Source: Aphrocallistes beatrix
Lineage: Eukaryota > Porifera > Hexactinellida > Sceptrulophora > Aphrocallistidae
Length of the DNA stretch: 64,000 bases
NCBI GenBank assembly: GCA_963281255.1
Contig: OY725496.1
Span: 1,302,001-1,366,000 of the forward strand
Reading direction: 5' to 3'
A program made the position numbers and the translations under genes. Under the pieces are notes generated by a model. That model worked only from the letters and a program-made list of their open reading frames with translations. It was not told where the DNA came from and searched no databases. This document shows, in pieces, positions 9,608 to 20,070 of the stretch. Numbering within the stretch: the stretch's first letter is position 1; the number at the start of each line of letters is the position of its first letter.

Positions 9608-10776
9608 TTAAGGTTGGCCTTTCCTATGGACATTTTGTTTTTTAGCAAAAATTGACCAAGTCCTTTTTAATCATTTTTAGATCCCTAAAGGGGTTCTAAA
9701 CATTAATTTCGATTTTTAGAATTTCAATGCTAATATTTCGCAAATTAGAGCCACTTGTACCACCTGGTGTCGCCCAAAAAAGGACACATTTTTGAAGGGA
9801 AATGTATCATATTCATAACTTCTTTGGACCCTGTCAGATCATCATTTTAATGCTAAATTCGTCCTCAGCACTAAATTTCCATCAATTTGATATATATATT
9901 GGACACATTTTTGAGAAATTCTTTGGCTGCGGCTTCCTAGCAACGGCAAGGAATGTGAAAAAATTCCGGGCCGTTGCTATGCACGAGCATCTAAAAAATT
10001 CTCCAAATATGGTCAATATATATATCAAAATGCTGGAAATTTAGTGCTGAGCACGAATTTAGCAATTAAAATGATAATCTGTCATGGTTCAAAGAAGTTA
10101 TTGATCTGGGATTCCGGCGGATACTATCAAATGTGGTTATTTTTGGGTGGCCAGCCATCAATGACCAGTTTTTCACACTTTTGATGATGAAAAATTTGGA
10201 TATACCATATTTTGAAGTAAAGTACTGCTATAAGTTGTCGAATATGGATATTTGCATGTTATTTAATATTCCAAAGCAGTTAAAACTAATGAAAATTGAG
10301 GGACTTATATAAATATTTTCTAAATCCTATTTTCTGAGACTTTTTTTTCAGCAATTATAAAGGTGATAACTTTTGTAAATTCAACATAGGGGCGAAAACT
10401 CAACGGTTTTTGATATTAGGAATAAAAAGAGAATTATGAAAAAAATAGTGTCAAAATTACTAAAAATACAATTCTTCGAGTGTTTTGGTGTGAATTTTTA
10501 ACAATTTTCAAAATTTCAAAAATCTGTTTGTTCATTAGTTAGATCATCGATTTGTGAATCAATTTGAAAAGTTTCTAAAGGATTGTAAGCATATTGATTC
10601 CGATTTCTTCCTTGTAAAATGACCAAATTTATTTAGAAAATTTTTTATCTGTTGAATTATTTCAAATATTAATGCAGTTTTGCAGATAACTCTGCGATTC
10701 AAATCTGCACTGAAAAAATTAAATGAATCGGTTGAAAAAGTCAAAAGTTAGCTTTTATAGGAAAGGCCAACCTTAA
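9608..10776. mobile_element. Foldback element FB-D, copy 1 (TTAA-flanked)
   Basis: GGTTGGCCTTTCCTAT at the left pairs with TAGGAAAGGCCAACC at the right, each flanked by TTAA. The interior holds a second inverted repeat around AATTTGATATATATATTG and TCAATATATATATCAA, with CTAGCAACGGC/GCCGTTGCTA flanking the centre. No coding frame is convincing. The close relative at 45,375-46,467 interrupts a transposase gene. Confidence 0.8.
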
Positions 10777-10816
10777 TCGCTAAAACTAATCCCTAACGCT
10801 TATAGTTTCAAAGTTA

Positions 10817-11060
10817 CAAGCGCTCTTCGCTTGTTTGCGCTGCGCGGCAGGCTAACACAAAGTATCCGCCGGAGGTGCCCTTTGGGCACCTAGGCTTACA
10901 TTGATTAATTATATGGCAGAGCTTCTCTAAATACGTCTGTCTTACTGTTATAATCGATATCACTTGAAAAATCACCAAATTTGTCAATTTTAAATTTTTG
11001 ATGCTTAATAATGACGTCATAACAGAGTGATGAGTCATCATTTTTTATCATAATTGCATC
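10817..11060 (-). mobile_element. HLE-1 fragment cut by a P-element end
   Basis: The GC-rich tail and about 170 bases of body of an inverted HLE-1, with TGACGTCA and TGATGAGTCATCA present. It stops abruptly at GATAGTTGCATC-like sequence, where CATAGCATTC of the P element begins, so the P element came second. Confidence 0.7.
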
Positions 11061-11566
11061 CATAGCATTCTAATACACTAAGGCAATGGCGCAGACCTTT
11101 TTTTCTCGACCATGGATTGGTTAAACGAGCTAAATCAATTTTTCTGAAAATGGTTGGATTATGCTGGTACGTATATAACTTCGTATATTATATAATGATC
11201 CTTTTCATTAATACTGCATCGATTTTCTTCAAATTGTTTCGAGGATGGCACTGTAGAGAATTTGTGGTTAAACTAATTTTAAGCAACCATATTACTTATA
11301 TATTAACATACTACTGACTTGTTTTGTTTTAAAATCAACCACATGAATTATATATTTATTTGCTACCTTGTGAAGTTTTACAAATCACTGTCTTTTCCTA
11401 TACACGACTTAAAGTTGATCCGAAACACTCCACATAAGCATCCATCTTTATTACTCTTCCGGAACGACATGTCCTGTGTTGTTCCAGGCTGCAAGTACAA
11501 CTATAAAAGTGAAGCAGAATATCCCTCTGCTTTTCATTTCCCAAAGAATCGTTTAGGGTAATTCCA
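11061..11566 (+). mobile_element. P-element 5' end with THAP-like first exon, copy 2
   Basis: It begins CATAGCATTCTAATACAC. About 30 bases here match, inverted, the terminus at 47,789-47,819. At 11,469 an ATG opens MSCVVPGCKYNYKSEAEYPS, then FHFPKNRLG. The CxxxxC spacing and position suit the start of a THAP zinc-binding domain, the DNA-binding module of P-type transposases, though the C-terminal Cys-His pair would lie in the next exon and is not seen. The exon ends at GG|GTAATT, a plausible donor near 11,560. Confidence 0.6.
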
Positions 11567-11679
11567 CGCCCACGGAAAGACTAGGAAGTAAACACGCTAA
11601 TGTGAGCAAGTTTTTATAATTTATGTGTTATACGTATTAACTGATTGTCACATTTACACTTCTACACAACGTTTAGATA

Positions 11680-12192
11680 TGTATATGTCATGGGGAAACT
11701 TCAAATCTGTGGGAATTTGAAGTTCCCCCGGGGAAATTAAAATTGGAGTTTCCACTGGGGGGAATTTCAATTGGAGTTTCCCCTAGTGGGAACTCCAATT
11801 TGAATTTGCCCTGGGGGAATTTAAATTTCTAAAGACTAGATTTTGCCGTTCAAAAAATTGGAGTTTCCCCTAGTGGGAACTCTAATTATAATTTGCCCTG
11901 GGGGTATTTAAAATCAAATGACTAAATTTTGCCGTTTACAATTGGGTGTCCCACTGGTGAAACTTTAAATTGCTCCTAATTAGAGTTCCCACTAGGGAAA
12001 TTTAAATTTCCACTAGGGGAATTTAAAGTTCCACTAGGGGAAACTCCAATTTTTGTACGGCAAAATCTAGTCTTTAGAAATTTAAATTCCCCCAGGGCAA
12101 AATATAATTAGAGTTCCCACTAGGGAGATTTAAATTTCCACTAGGGGAATTTAAAATTCCACCAAATTTGAAGCTTCCCCATGACATATACA
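11680..12192. mobile_element. Foldback element of iterated TTTCCCCTAGTGGGA motifs
   Basis: TGTATATGTCATGGGGAAAC and its near-complement bound about 510 bases dominated by repeats of GGGGAAATTTAAAT, CTAGTGGGAACTC and complements. AAGACTAGATTTTGCCGT appears on the left and its complement on the right, so the element folds on itself. It sits inside the P-element relic. Confidence 0.75.
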
Positions 12193-12199
12193 TTATTTC

Positions 12200-12665
12200 A
12201 AACCAGATGACATCGAGAGAACCATTACCTACAATGACGGGCTTCGTACTGTTACAGTTTCCAGGATAGAATAGCTCTAAAGAGAACTTCAGTACCCAGT
12301 ACGTATATTCCCCGACTACCCTTCCTATATTTCTGAATGGAATTCCAAGCCTAAGAGACTATCTTTGGACCACCTGAACGATTGCTGATGGAATCTGCCT
12401 ACTCTACTAAGAGCATAACTGACAACGAAGAAAAAGTAGATCAGTTCTTAGTTAGTTCATTTTCAGATATTCTTTCTTAGCTTTGCGACCTCGACGCTCG
12501 ACCTACGAAACGCCTGGATAGCTCATGTGTCCAATAACTATTTTTTATTGTTTAGTAAGATAATTATTTCTGAAACCTATATTTACTAACAGGCTCGAAT
12601 ACAAAATGATCCATTAAAACTGAATAAAACATCATTTCAGCTTATATTGTCAGATATCTAGTTCA
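12200..12665 (+). repeat. Segment duplicated (inverted) at 2,040-2,740
   Basis: Uninterrupted copy of the segment at 2,040-2,740, lying between the P-element 5' end and a P-transposase C-terminal relic at 13,430. It is probably P-element interior or linked DNA. No protein is recognised. Confidence 0.55.
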
Positions 12666-12670
12666 AACTA

Positions 12671-12851
12671 CAGTCATGATCGTTTATTATGAACCCGCTT
12701 AATATGAACATTCGTTTATTATGAACTAACCTCCTGGTCCCAATTTCATTTTTTAGATAGGCTTTGTATTGAATCAAGTTCGCTTAATATGAAGTATATT
12801 ATGAACATATTTTTTGGTCCCCTGGTGGTTCACAATAAGCGACCCTGACTG
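12671..12851. mobile_element. pogo/Tc1-like MITE M3, copy 1
   Basis: CAGTCATGATCGTTTATTA at the left and AATAAGCGACCCTGACTG at the right are imperfect inverted repeats flanked by TA, with iterated TTATTATGAAC motifs inside. A second copy is at 39,074-39,257. Confidence 0.8.
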
Positions 12852-13429
12852 TATAATATTTCTTATTGTCAAATTTTGGATAGTGAACGTCGACTTCATT
12901 TATCCAATCATCTCAAAAATGTTTTCGATTAAACAACAATCCAATAATCCTAGTATAGGACTTTTAATTAGGACCGTGTTTCATCTCCTCGCCCGCATCA
13001 ATATTCAACTACCGCATATATTGTTATTTGGGATCAGTATCCCATTCTATTTCAGGTACAAGGATTTATTGCTAGAGATCGAGTCGATATGCCAGCATTT
13101 CAAAATATATTGATGGTTATTGAGACTTCAATGCGTGAATTAAATGTTTGTAGCCAATTATATATCAAATTATCAGCCTTGATTATATTATAAAATAATG
13201 AAATACTGGTCATGATATAACGCCTGCCCGCATCCCCACTGAAGGTCTTTTTAGAGCTGAAACAACTTTACTATTAACAGTAGTCATAGTTCTTGAAGAA
13301 TGTTTGAATAGTTTGCAGGGATTTTAATGAAATGTATTTAATAATTCACAAATTCAAACTTTGCTGGGTGTGCAGTTTTCTCTTATACAAAAAATTAAAC
13401 CTATTTAACAACTGATAAGGGATCTCAAT

Positions 13430-13565
13430 AAATTATCATAGATTTATTAGACAGGGGTCACTTATGTATCCACATATTGCTGTTATCGACTGCGTTGCTA
13501 TTTGTATTATCCATAAAACTTTCATCAAATTGCGAACTCTCAAGTTCTTCGAAAACAGTTTTATC
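13430..13565 (+). pseudogene. P-type transposase C-terminal relic
   Basis: With one frame change the translation gives LLD then GSLMYPHIAVIDCV and a KTFIKL tail. It closely parallels the better-preserved P transposase at 46,960-47,030 (DRGSLIFPSLTVIDCV). With the THAP-like exon at 11,469 it suggests one decayed P element spanning about 11,061-13,900, invaded by the elements between. Confidence 0.6.
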
Positions 13566-13939
13566 CCGGTTTAACTCGTATTAAATTACTAGTATTAATT
13601 TTAATCATAGTTGATGAGAAATGGATTGATATGTGTGAGAGAATTGTGTTGTTGTGAAGTATAATAATTCTTCTCTTTCTTAGGAATGGTGTGACAAGAC
13701 CGGATAAAGGATGAAGAAAGAGATGTGATGTCTAACGGAATAACAACGTTTTGATCTTCCTTAATCTTAGAATATTATCTTCTCTTCATAACATCCCTCA
13801 GTTTACTAATTTTAATCATGTAATTCACCATTTCAATAATGATTATTCCTACTTAGTGTCTATTGTTAGTTTTGCCGTGCTGTGCTATGAATCTATTTCG
13901 AATGTATTTGTTTGTTTACAATTAAAATTAAACTTATTA

Positions 13940-14489
13940 TCCTTACTATTAAAACTCGATTAATGTGTATATATACGGTATATATATAAATATATATATA
14001 TATATCTGTAACGAATTGATTGAAGAAACTGTCAGGTCCAGAAAGCTGATATTTGGCATGTGGGAGTCTTTTGGCTATGGCTCCACTAAGTTCTGAGCTC
14101 AGACGAAAATGTCGACTCATCATGGAATTATGACGTCATTGTCACATTTTTAAAAGTTAAGCAATACGATTATTCGAGCATAACTCAGCCATTATAGGAG
14201 ATAGAAGGTTCAAATTTTAATAGAATCTGTATACTAACATATTCCACATATGGTACAACTCTCATCCAAATATGATGACTCATCACTCTGTTATGACGTC
14301 ATTATTACTCATCAAAATTTTACAAATTGACAAATTCGGTAATTTTTCGTGCGAAATCGATTATACCAGTAGGACAGACATATTTAGAGATGCTATCTCC
14401 CTTTTAATTAACCAATGTGATTGAAGGGAGCCTCCGGCGGACACAAAGTGTCCGCCAGCTCCGCAGCCCAAGCAAGCGAAGCGCGCTTG
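13940..14489 (+). mobile_element. HLE-1, copy 2 (full length)
   Basis: Complete element from TCCTTACTATTAAAAC to GCGCTTG, with the A...T flanks. It keeps all three bZIP-type palindromes: TGACGTCA at 14,131 and 14,294 and TGACTCA at 14,276. The GGACACAAAGTGTCC hairpin is intact. It ends about 50 bases past the stop codon of the Myb/SANT-like gene. Confidence 0.8.
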
Positions 14490-14540
14490 TGATTATAAAC
14501 GCTCATTTATTAAGTACTTAACCTTTTGGACTCCATGATA

Positions 14541-15245
14541 TTACTTTAGTAAGTGTGGTTGACAAATAGAAAGTGAATAAATGTTAAATTTATAATTAGT
14601 GATGAATTCATTCAGATTTTCATATTTACAATTATTTTTCCAGCAGTCTCTGACCCATTTCAATCTAAAATAGTCCCTCTGTTCTTCTATCAACTGTAGC
14701 TGTGCTGAGAATACAGCTATCTGTTGAAACAAAACTTCCTGCTGTAATGGAAGTAAGTCTGCAGCCTTTAAGAATTCGACCGAATCATCTTGCTCATCAA
14801 CAGTTCGCCTTCTCTTCCGACTTTTCTTGGATGTCTTAAGAGTATATATTCTCGGGATTTCAACTTCTAGATACTCTAAAATTGGAGTACTTTCAAATTC
14901 AACGAGACCAGCAGCTGATAATGTTGATGCTATTGGAATTTCATTGTTCTCAGCTGGTGCTTTTAAAAAGATCACAGCACCTGTAATTCCGCTAAAAGCA
15001 AGGGTGTTTTGAAACATCTCTGTTACCCGATCTGCAGAGTCAGAAATACTTATATCTGCTGATATAATTGCATGTCCTCGTCTTCTACCTGTCCAGCAGT
15101 GTTTGTACCCCACCTGTCTTTCTGGCTTCCTGTTTTTGTCAGCAGAATTTCCTGAGCCTCTCAAAATCTCACCTGCTGATTCTATTTCATTAATAAGACT
15201 GCACTCTTCTTCTCTGGTCCAATTTGCTTTGCTGGATTTGTCCAT
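14541..15245 (-). CDS. Myb/SANT-like DNA-binding protein (Harbinger-accessory-like)
   Basis: A 234-residue open frame starting ATG at 15,245. The N terminus MDKSSKANWTREEECSLINE is the first helix of a Myb/SANT-like domain (WT.EE..LI). Residues about 125-150 are basic (KTSKKSRKRRR, a likely nuclear signal). Residues about 155-210 are Leu/Gln-rich and helical (LLPLQQEVLFQQIAVFSAQLQ), suiting a dimerising segment. Such Myb-like proteins occur as host genes and as the second gene of PIF/Harbinger transposons, where they carry the transposase to DNA. The middle of the Myb domain is unusual (KPERQVGYKHCWTGRRRG). The coding strand has CAG|GTGGGG and CAG|GTAGAAG there, so an intron may be read through in this frame. 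No Harbinger transposase is visible nearby. Confidence 0.55.
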   Translation of the reverse strand: MDKSSKANWTREEECSLINEIESAGEILRGSGNSADKNRKPERQVGYKHCWTGRRRGHAIISADISISDSADRVTEMFQNTLAFSGITGAVIFLKAPAENNEIPIASTLSAAGLVEFESTPILEYLEVEIPRIYTLKTSKKSRKRRRTVDEQDDSVEFLKAADLLPLQQEVLFQQIAVFSAQLQLIEEQRDYFRLKWVRDCWKNNCKYENLNEFITNYKFNIYSLSICQPHLLK

Positions 15246-15860
15246 TTGTTTTGGTATTGTTAATGCAAGTACTCAGCGCAATTTATATACACGGGAGGAC
15301 GCCGACTTACCATAATCACTAATGACACAATTTATTTTCGTATTATCAAATGACGCAGAAATTTTAACGTCGCTAGAGTTCAATTTATTGTACTTCTCAT
15401 ATCCAGTGTTTATATTTTGTTTTAGAGAGGTTTTCATGTTACAATATACATATAAACCACGACACTTGTGGTTTATAATGCTTTGTTTAATATAATATTA
15501 TGATTTCATGAGATACAACTTATGCTCTTTGATAGCTCTTCCTTTGATATTGACTAGTGTAGAATAATTATAGATTACATACATAAAACATTGAATTTCA
15601 CAATAGAATTCAATCAAGTCAAAACAAGATTTACCACAGATATTGTAAGAGACTCACCAGGCATTCCAGGCGGTACAACTACATAGATAGAAGCTATGTC
15701 TTACAGGAGTGGATTAATCAATCTTCTTTGCTCCTAATATTGACATTAATTGCCTCAATTTTGCTCAAAAAGAAGAAATATAGTTTATTTTTACTAGATT
15801 AATAATAAATGACTACTTACCATTGCTAATATTATACTATAGTTTTGTATTTGATTAGTA
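15246..15860. other. Upstream region of the Myb/SANT-like gene
   Basis: About 600 AT-rich bases without a supported gene. A short inverted repeat, AAACCACGACACTTGTGGTTT, lies near 15,454. The promoter of the minus-strand gene should be here, but no element is recognisable. Confidence 0.4.
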
Positions 15861-16406
15861 TTCGCTTGCTTGCGCTGCGCGGCTGGCGGACACTTTGTGT
15901 CCGCCAGAGGCTCCCTTCGGTCGCCTGGAGGTGACATTGGTTAATTATAAGGGAGATATCATCTCTAAATATGTCCATCTTAGTTTTAAAATCGATATCA
16001 CTCGAAAAAACACCAAATTTGTCAATTTTAAAATTTTTTGATTAGTAATGATGACGTCATAACAAAGTGATGAGTCATCATTTTTTGATGATAGTTGCAT
16101 CATATGTGAGACGTGTTAGTATACAGATTCTATTAAAATTTCAGCCTTCTATCTCCTATAATGGCTCAGTTATACTCGAATAACTGTATTGCTTAACTTT
16201 TAAAAATGTGACAATGACGTCATAATTCCATGATGAGTCGACATTTTGCTCTGAACTCAGAACTTACTGGAGCCATAGCCAAAAGACTCCCACATGCCAA
16301 AAATCAGCTTTCTGCGCCCGGCAGTTTCTTCAATCAATTCGTTACAGATATATATATATATATATACACACATATATACACATTAATCGAGTTTTAATAG
16401 TAAGGA
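15861..16406 (-). mobile_element. HLE-1, copy 3
   Basis: Nearly complete inverted copy. The 3' tail lacks its last few bases (starts TTCGCTTGCTTGCGC). The 5' end is intact (GTTTTAATAGTAAGGA). CRE and AP-1-like palindromes are present (TGACGTCA twice, TGATGAGTCATCA once). Confidence 0.8.
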
Positions 16407-16561
16407 TAATGCTATATTCTAATCCAGCGTTTCTCAACCAGGGGCCCGTGGCCCCCAAGGGGGGCCACGAGGCCTTCGCCGAGGGGCTATGTTTAAGTAT
16501 TGACTCAAACATACTGTCCAATTGAAATTAACTATTTAATCTTGCATACTGTTTTTACATA

Positions 16562-16748
16562 CAGTCGACTCCGCTTAATAGGTCCACTGTTTAATCGGGT
16601 CAACCGCTTAATCAGGCCACTTTTTGCAGGACCGGAATAGCTCTCACACATAGAAGCTAGTACAAAATATTTTCGGTTAATAGGATTCTCTGCTTAATCG
16701 GGTCGAAAGTCCTCTGACCGATGTGACCCTATTAAGCGGAGTCGACTG
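16562..16748. mobile_element. pogo/Tc1-like MITE M1, copy 1
   Basis: CAGTCGACTCCGCTTAATAG and its complement form the ends, flanked by TA. The body carries further TTAATCGGGTC/GGTTAATAGG motifs. It inserted into the hAT element. Other copies lie at 26,160, 26,343 and 61,273. Confidence 0.85.
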
Positions 16749-17475
16749 TATATTTAGTAGCCTCTCTCGGCTGTATGAACTCCGAGTTGAGGTGAAAATC
16801 TTTCTACGAGACAACGAAAACAACCTCTACGTCCACTTGCACAATGAAGAGTTCGTCATGATGCTCGCGTACCTGGCCGATGTATTCGGCCGCCTCAACG
16901 AAATGAACCTGTCTTTGCAAGGCCGTGATGTGACAGTCAGTGACGTTCAAGACAAGTTTGCCGGACTATCTGCTCGAATGGGAGTCTGGCAGGCACGAAT
17001 CAAGGCCGGGTCTACATCTTCGTTTCCTTTCTTGGACGAGCACCTGGAGACGAAGAGGATTGAGTTGCCCGTCGGCATCAAAACTTGCATCATTGGGCAT
17101 CTCGAGATCGTCTCCGCTGAGTTCAGATCTTATTTCGACGACGCACCGTTGCCTGTTCCATGGCACAGAGACCCGTTCAACACCGAAATCGACCCTATTG
17201 AAGAAGCAGCAGAGGAGCTGGCAGAGTTGAAAGTTTCGAATGCGATTAAGCTGGCCTTTAAGAATAAAGAAGACGTCTCCAGCTTCTAGTTGTCTCTTCA
17301 CGATTCATATCCACTACTCGGCAAGAAGGCGTCCGTAATGCTCGTTCAATTTGCCACGACCTACCTTTGCGAATCTGGGTTTTCTGATCTTGCGTCCATC
17401 AAAACAAAATCCAGATGTCGTCTCGATGTTCGCAGTGACATTGCCTTGCTGTGTCCAAGACGGAACCGAATATAA
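16749..17475 (+). pseudogene. hAT transposase C-terminal half with one nonsense codon
   Basis: One frame runs from after the MITE through LHNEEFVMMLAYLADVFGRL, NEMNLSLQGRD and FPFLDEHLETKRIEL, then reads VSSF, a TAG stop at 17,287, and resumes in the same frame with LSLHDSYPLLGKK, FATTYLCESGFSDLASIKTK and SRCRLDV. This is the order of SCAND3/ZBED-like hAT transposases, ending in the hATC dimerisation domain (LCESGFS...IKTK.R..L). The stop falls where relatives usually have Trp, consistent with a TGG-to-TAG change. The catalytic N-terminal half is missing. Confidence 0.85.
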
Positions 17476-17719
17476 AAGTCCTCCTCAGACGAGCCCAAGA
17501 GCAAGTTTCGCACTGATTGTGTTAGTTAGCAATTATTTAACTTTGATTTTGTTTGGCTTTGAGTTTTTTGCTTACCAGTCTCGCGTGGCGAATAAAATAA
17601 TAGAACGTAAATACGTTAAAACGAAATCTACGTTTTTTTATTAAAGGGCAGGGGCCACGGGTACTGAGGGTCTCGGTAGGGGGGCCACGGACCATGAAAG
17701 GTTGAGAACCACTGTTCTA

Positions 17720-17850
17720 ATCATATTAGCGTTAACGTTATTTCTAAGTTCGATCTTAATTCTGAGTGAATAGCTCTAAGTTTGGTCTTAAGATCGATCT
17801 AAAGACTTAAGATCGATCTTAGTGCTTAAGATCCTAATGAACACGGCTGT
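17720..17850. repeat. CTTAAGATCGATCTTAG-rich palindromic stretch
   Basis: Several overlapping palindromes of the type CTTAAGATCGATCTTAG and a GTTAACGTTA motif sit just outside the hAT element. It is probably a decayed MITE; the ends are not clear. Confidence 0.35.
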
Positions 17851-18075
17851 AGATGTTTACCGAAATCGGAATATCAGAAAGTGATTTGGCTCGACTCCGT
17901 CGTTGACTCCGGACTTTAAAAATCGCCGGTTTTGAAAACTAAGTTTAACCTTTCAAATGATTGCAAACCAGTTTTTTTTTGTCATATTCGTGCTCAGCAT
18001 CAAATTTCCGGTAATTTGATATATATATTGACTATATTTTGGCAAATGATGTTGGGTCCTCCCTAGAAACAGCCT

Positions 18076-18465
18076 GGGGCCTTATTCACTAAGAAAACTT
18101 AAGATTGGCTTAACTTTTGAATCTTCAAAATTAGAAGAGATTTTTAAAGAATTCGAATAGATTGCATACTCTATTAATTTTAAGTGGTACAATTGAAATG
18201 CTTGACAAATTTTGACTCATTTGTTAAAATTTTCAGAAAGTTACGTTATATTTTAAGTTAAGTATGACGTCATAATACTTAAGTATGACATCACGAATAT
18301 TTCGAGAGTTTTTTGGAATATTTCCAGTATTTAGGTAGTTCATGTTTCTATTGGTATCATTGAACATCTATTTACCCAAATCGTAATGCAACTCTTCAAA
18401 ATTTCTATTATATAAAGTTATATAAAGTTAAGCAAATCTTAAGTTTTCTTAGTGAATAAGGCTCC
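18076..18465. mobile_element. MITE with GGGGCCTTATTCACTAAG ends
   Basis: GGGGCCTTATTCACTAAGAA and TTCTTAGTGAATAAGGCTCC form terminal inverted repeats, followed inward by AAACTTAAGATT and its complement. Non-coding. It is inserted in the left arm of the foldback block. Confidence 0.75.
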
Positions 18466-18822
18466 TGGAAAGCAAAAAATCCTATTTCAAAATTTGGTGT
18501 AAACCATATCGAGTGACCCCTTGTTTTTCTCGGCTATGCTGGCTGAGTACGAATTTCTTAATATAAATAGTCTACACGTTAGTTTGAAAATATTATGGTT
18601 CGCGGCTGGTGGTATTCATGTATTTTAAACGGTAAACATACTCAGAAATTTTTGTCTCGTCCATTTAACTCCTATGAAATATAAGAATGGAAAATTTAGG
18701 TTGCATATATGGATAAATAAATAGATAGATATGTTCAAATTTCAATTTCATTTTTTATTTCATCATCCGATGCAATTCCTTCTCTCATATTTCCACAAAA
18801 ATCCATTGAAACACAAAATAAA

Positions 18823-19647
18823 TTGAAATATTTTATGAATGACGCAAGCCTTCCAGCTGTACTGGCCAGAATGACAGCTTGTGACGACCTTTCTTTTAAA
18901 ATATTTATTACTTCGCAGGACTTACGGAAATCTCTTAGCGCACTAGGACACTCTGTACCTAAATCTATCACCAGCATTAGAGAATTAGTAATACAATACG
19001 GTCAACAAATCCGCCAAAAACACATCCGAAAGTTAGCTAATCTTAAATTAGAAGGAAACAAATTTGCCCTTACATTGGATGAATGGACATCACTAGGAAA
19101 TAGAAGATACTTGAATATAAATGTACATGGAAAGGGTTATCTTTTAAATCTTGGGTTAGTGCGAATAAAAGGAAGTTTCAGTGCAGAAATTTGTTTTGAT
19201 GCAATCTCTAATAGGCTAAGTGAATTTGGTTTAGATGTTTGTACAGATATTGTTGCCATCACAACAGATGGTTGTGCGATGATGAAAAAACTAGGTAGAA
19301 TAATACCTCCATTCCAACAATTATGTTACGCACATGGACTCCAGCTAGTCATACAAGACATATTCTAGCGAAGCAAGCCTAAAATCCAAGAATTAATCTT
19401 TGGATAATGATGAAGAAAGTGGTGGTTTAATTGTTTTAAATACCCCTGAACAGGAGAATTCTATAGAACTTTGCGACGATATTAATGACACAGTGGCCAA
19501 AATACGTGGAATTGTGAAACAGTTTAAGCGATCACCATTGAAAAATGAAACACTCCAAAAATATGTCAGAGAAACCCATCCCAATGGATTAAACTTAATC
19601 CTTGATTGTAAGACTCGATGGAGTTCTCTACTAGATATGTTATCATA
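18823..19647 (+). pseudogene. hAT transposase fragment, ZBED-like
   Basis: Two frames with a stop and shift near 19,368-19,400 give ANLKLEGNKFALTLDEWTS, YLNINVHGKGYLLNLGLVRI, IVAITTDGCAMMKKLG and CYAHGLQLVIQDIF, then RETHPNGLNLILDCKTRWSS. The LDEWTS, TDG...M and CxAHxLQLxI blocks, followed by a TRWSS block, are the catalytic-core landmarks of hAT transposases of the ZBED/Ac group. The N-terminal BED finger and the C-terminal hATC domain are absent: the frame is cut at 19,648 by the next element. Confidence 0.8.
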
Positions 19648-20060
19648 GCCGGCGCCACGTATTATGATGTGTGGGTGTCCAGACAGATTAGTTTAGTGGG
19701 TGTCTGAACACCCACAGGTTAGTGGGTGTCTGGACGCCCATAGGTTAGTGGGTGTCTGGACACCCACAGTTTAGGTGGGTGTCTGGACACCCACAGATTA
19801 GTGGGTGTCTGGACACCCAAAGACTATATATTATTACCTAACCTTAAGTACAATAGAAATAAACAATTAGAGTTTCGAATTAACATCCTACTGACTTACT
19901 TAGATGTACACGTATGTAATATCCATTTTCTCATAGTTGTTTCTATAATATTTTTGGTCTTCATTCCTAACCATAAAGTATTACTTATTTTTAATATTCG
20001 TCCTGTCTCTTTGCCTGCTGGTGGACTACGTATTAAGAAGTGCTGTACTTAATTTATCAT
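19648..20060. mobile_element. Minisatellite-bearing element end (CCGGCGCCAC)
   Basis: After the transposase frame breaks, CATAGCCGGCGCCACG begins an element whose first part (about 19,667-19,820) repeats GTGGGTGTCTGGACACCC, itself palindromic, five to six times. A related element at 50,442-50,599 has the same GGCGCC terminus and GTGGGTGTC motifs. The right end here is not identified. Confidence 0.6.
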
Positions 20061-20070
20061 TTAATACAGC

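Larger units (their letters stand above)
16425..17714 (+). mobile_element. hAT (Charlie/Zaphod-like) transposon with 8-bp duplication
   Basis: Termini CAGCGTTTCTCAACC and GGTTGAGAACCACTG are inverted and flanked on both sides by TTCTAATC, an exact 8-bp target duplication. GGGGCCACG motifs follow inside each end. It holds the C-terminal part of a hAT transposase and a later MITE insertion; the 5' part of the transposase gene is deleted. Confidence 0.9.

Noticed and set aside
12814..13113. 99-residue hydrophobic frame
   Set aside because: It starts inside a MITE and runs into P-element relic; no homologous pattern.
16966..17301. Minus-strand and alternative plus-strand frames over the hAT transposase
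   Set aside because: The frame with hAT landmarks explains the region; the others have no motifs.
19667..19820. CRISPR-like regular array
   Set aside because: Units are contiguous palindromic GTGGGTGTC/GACACCC repeats with no unique spacers, inside a transposon end of an animal genome.
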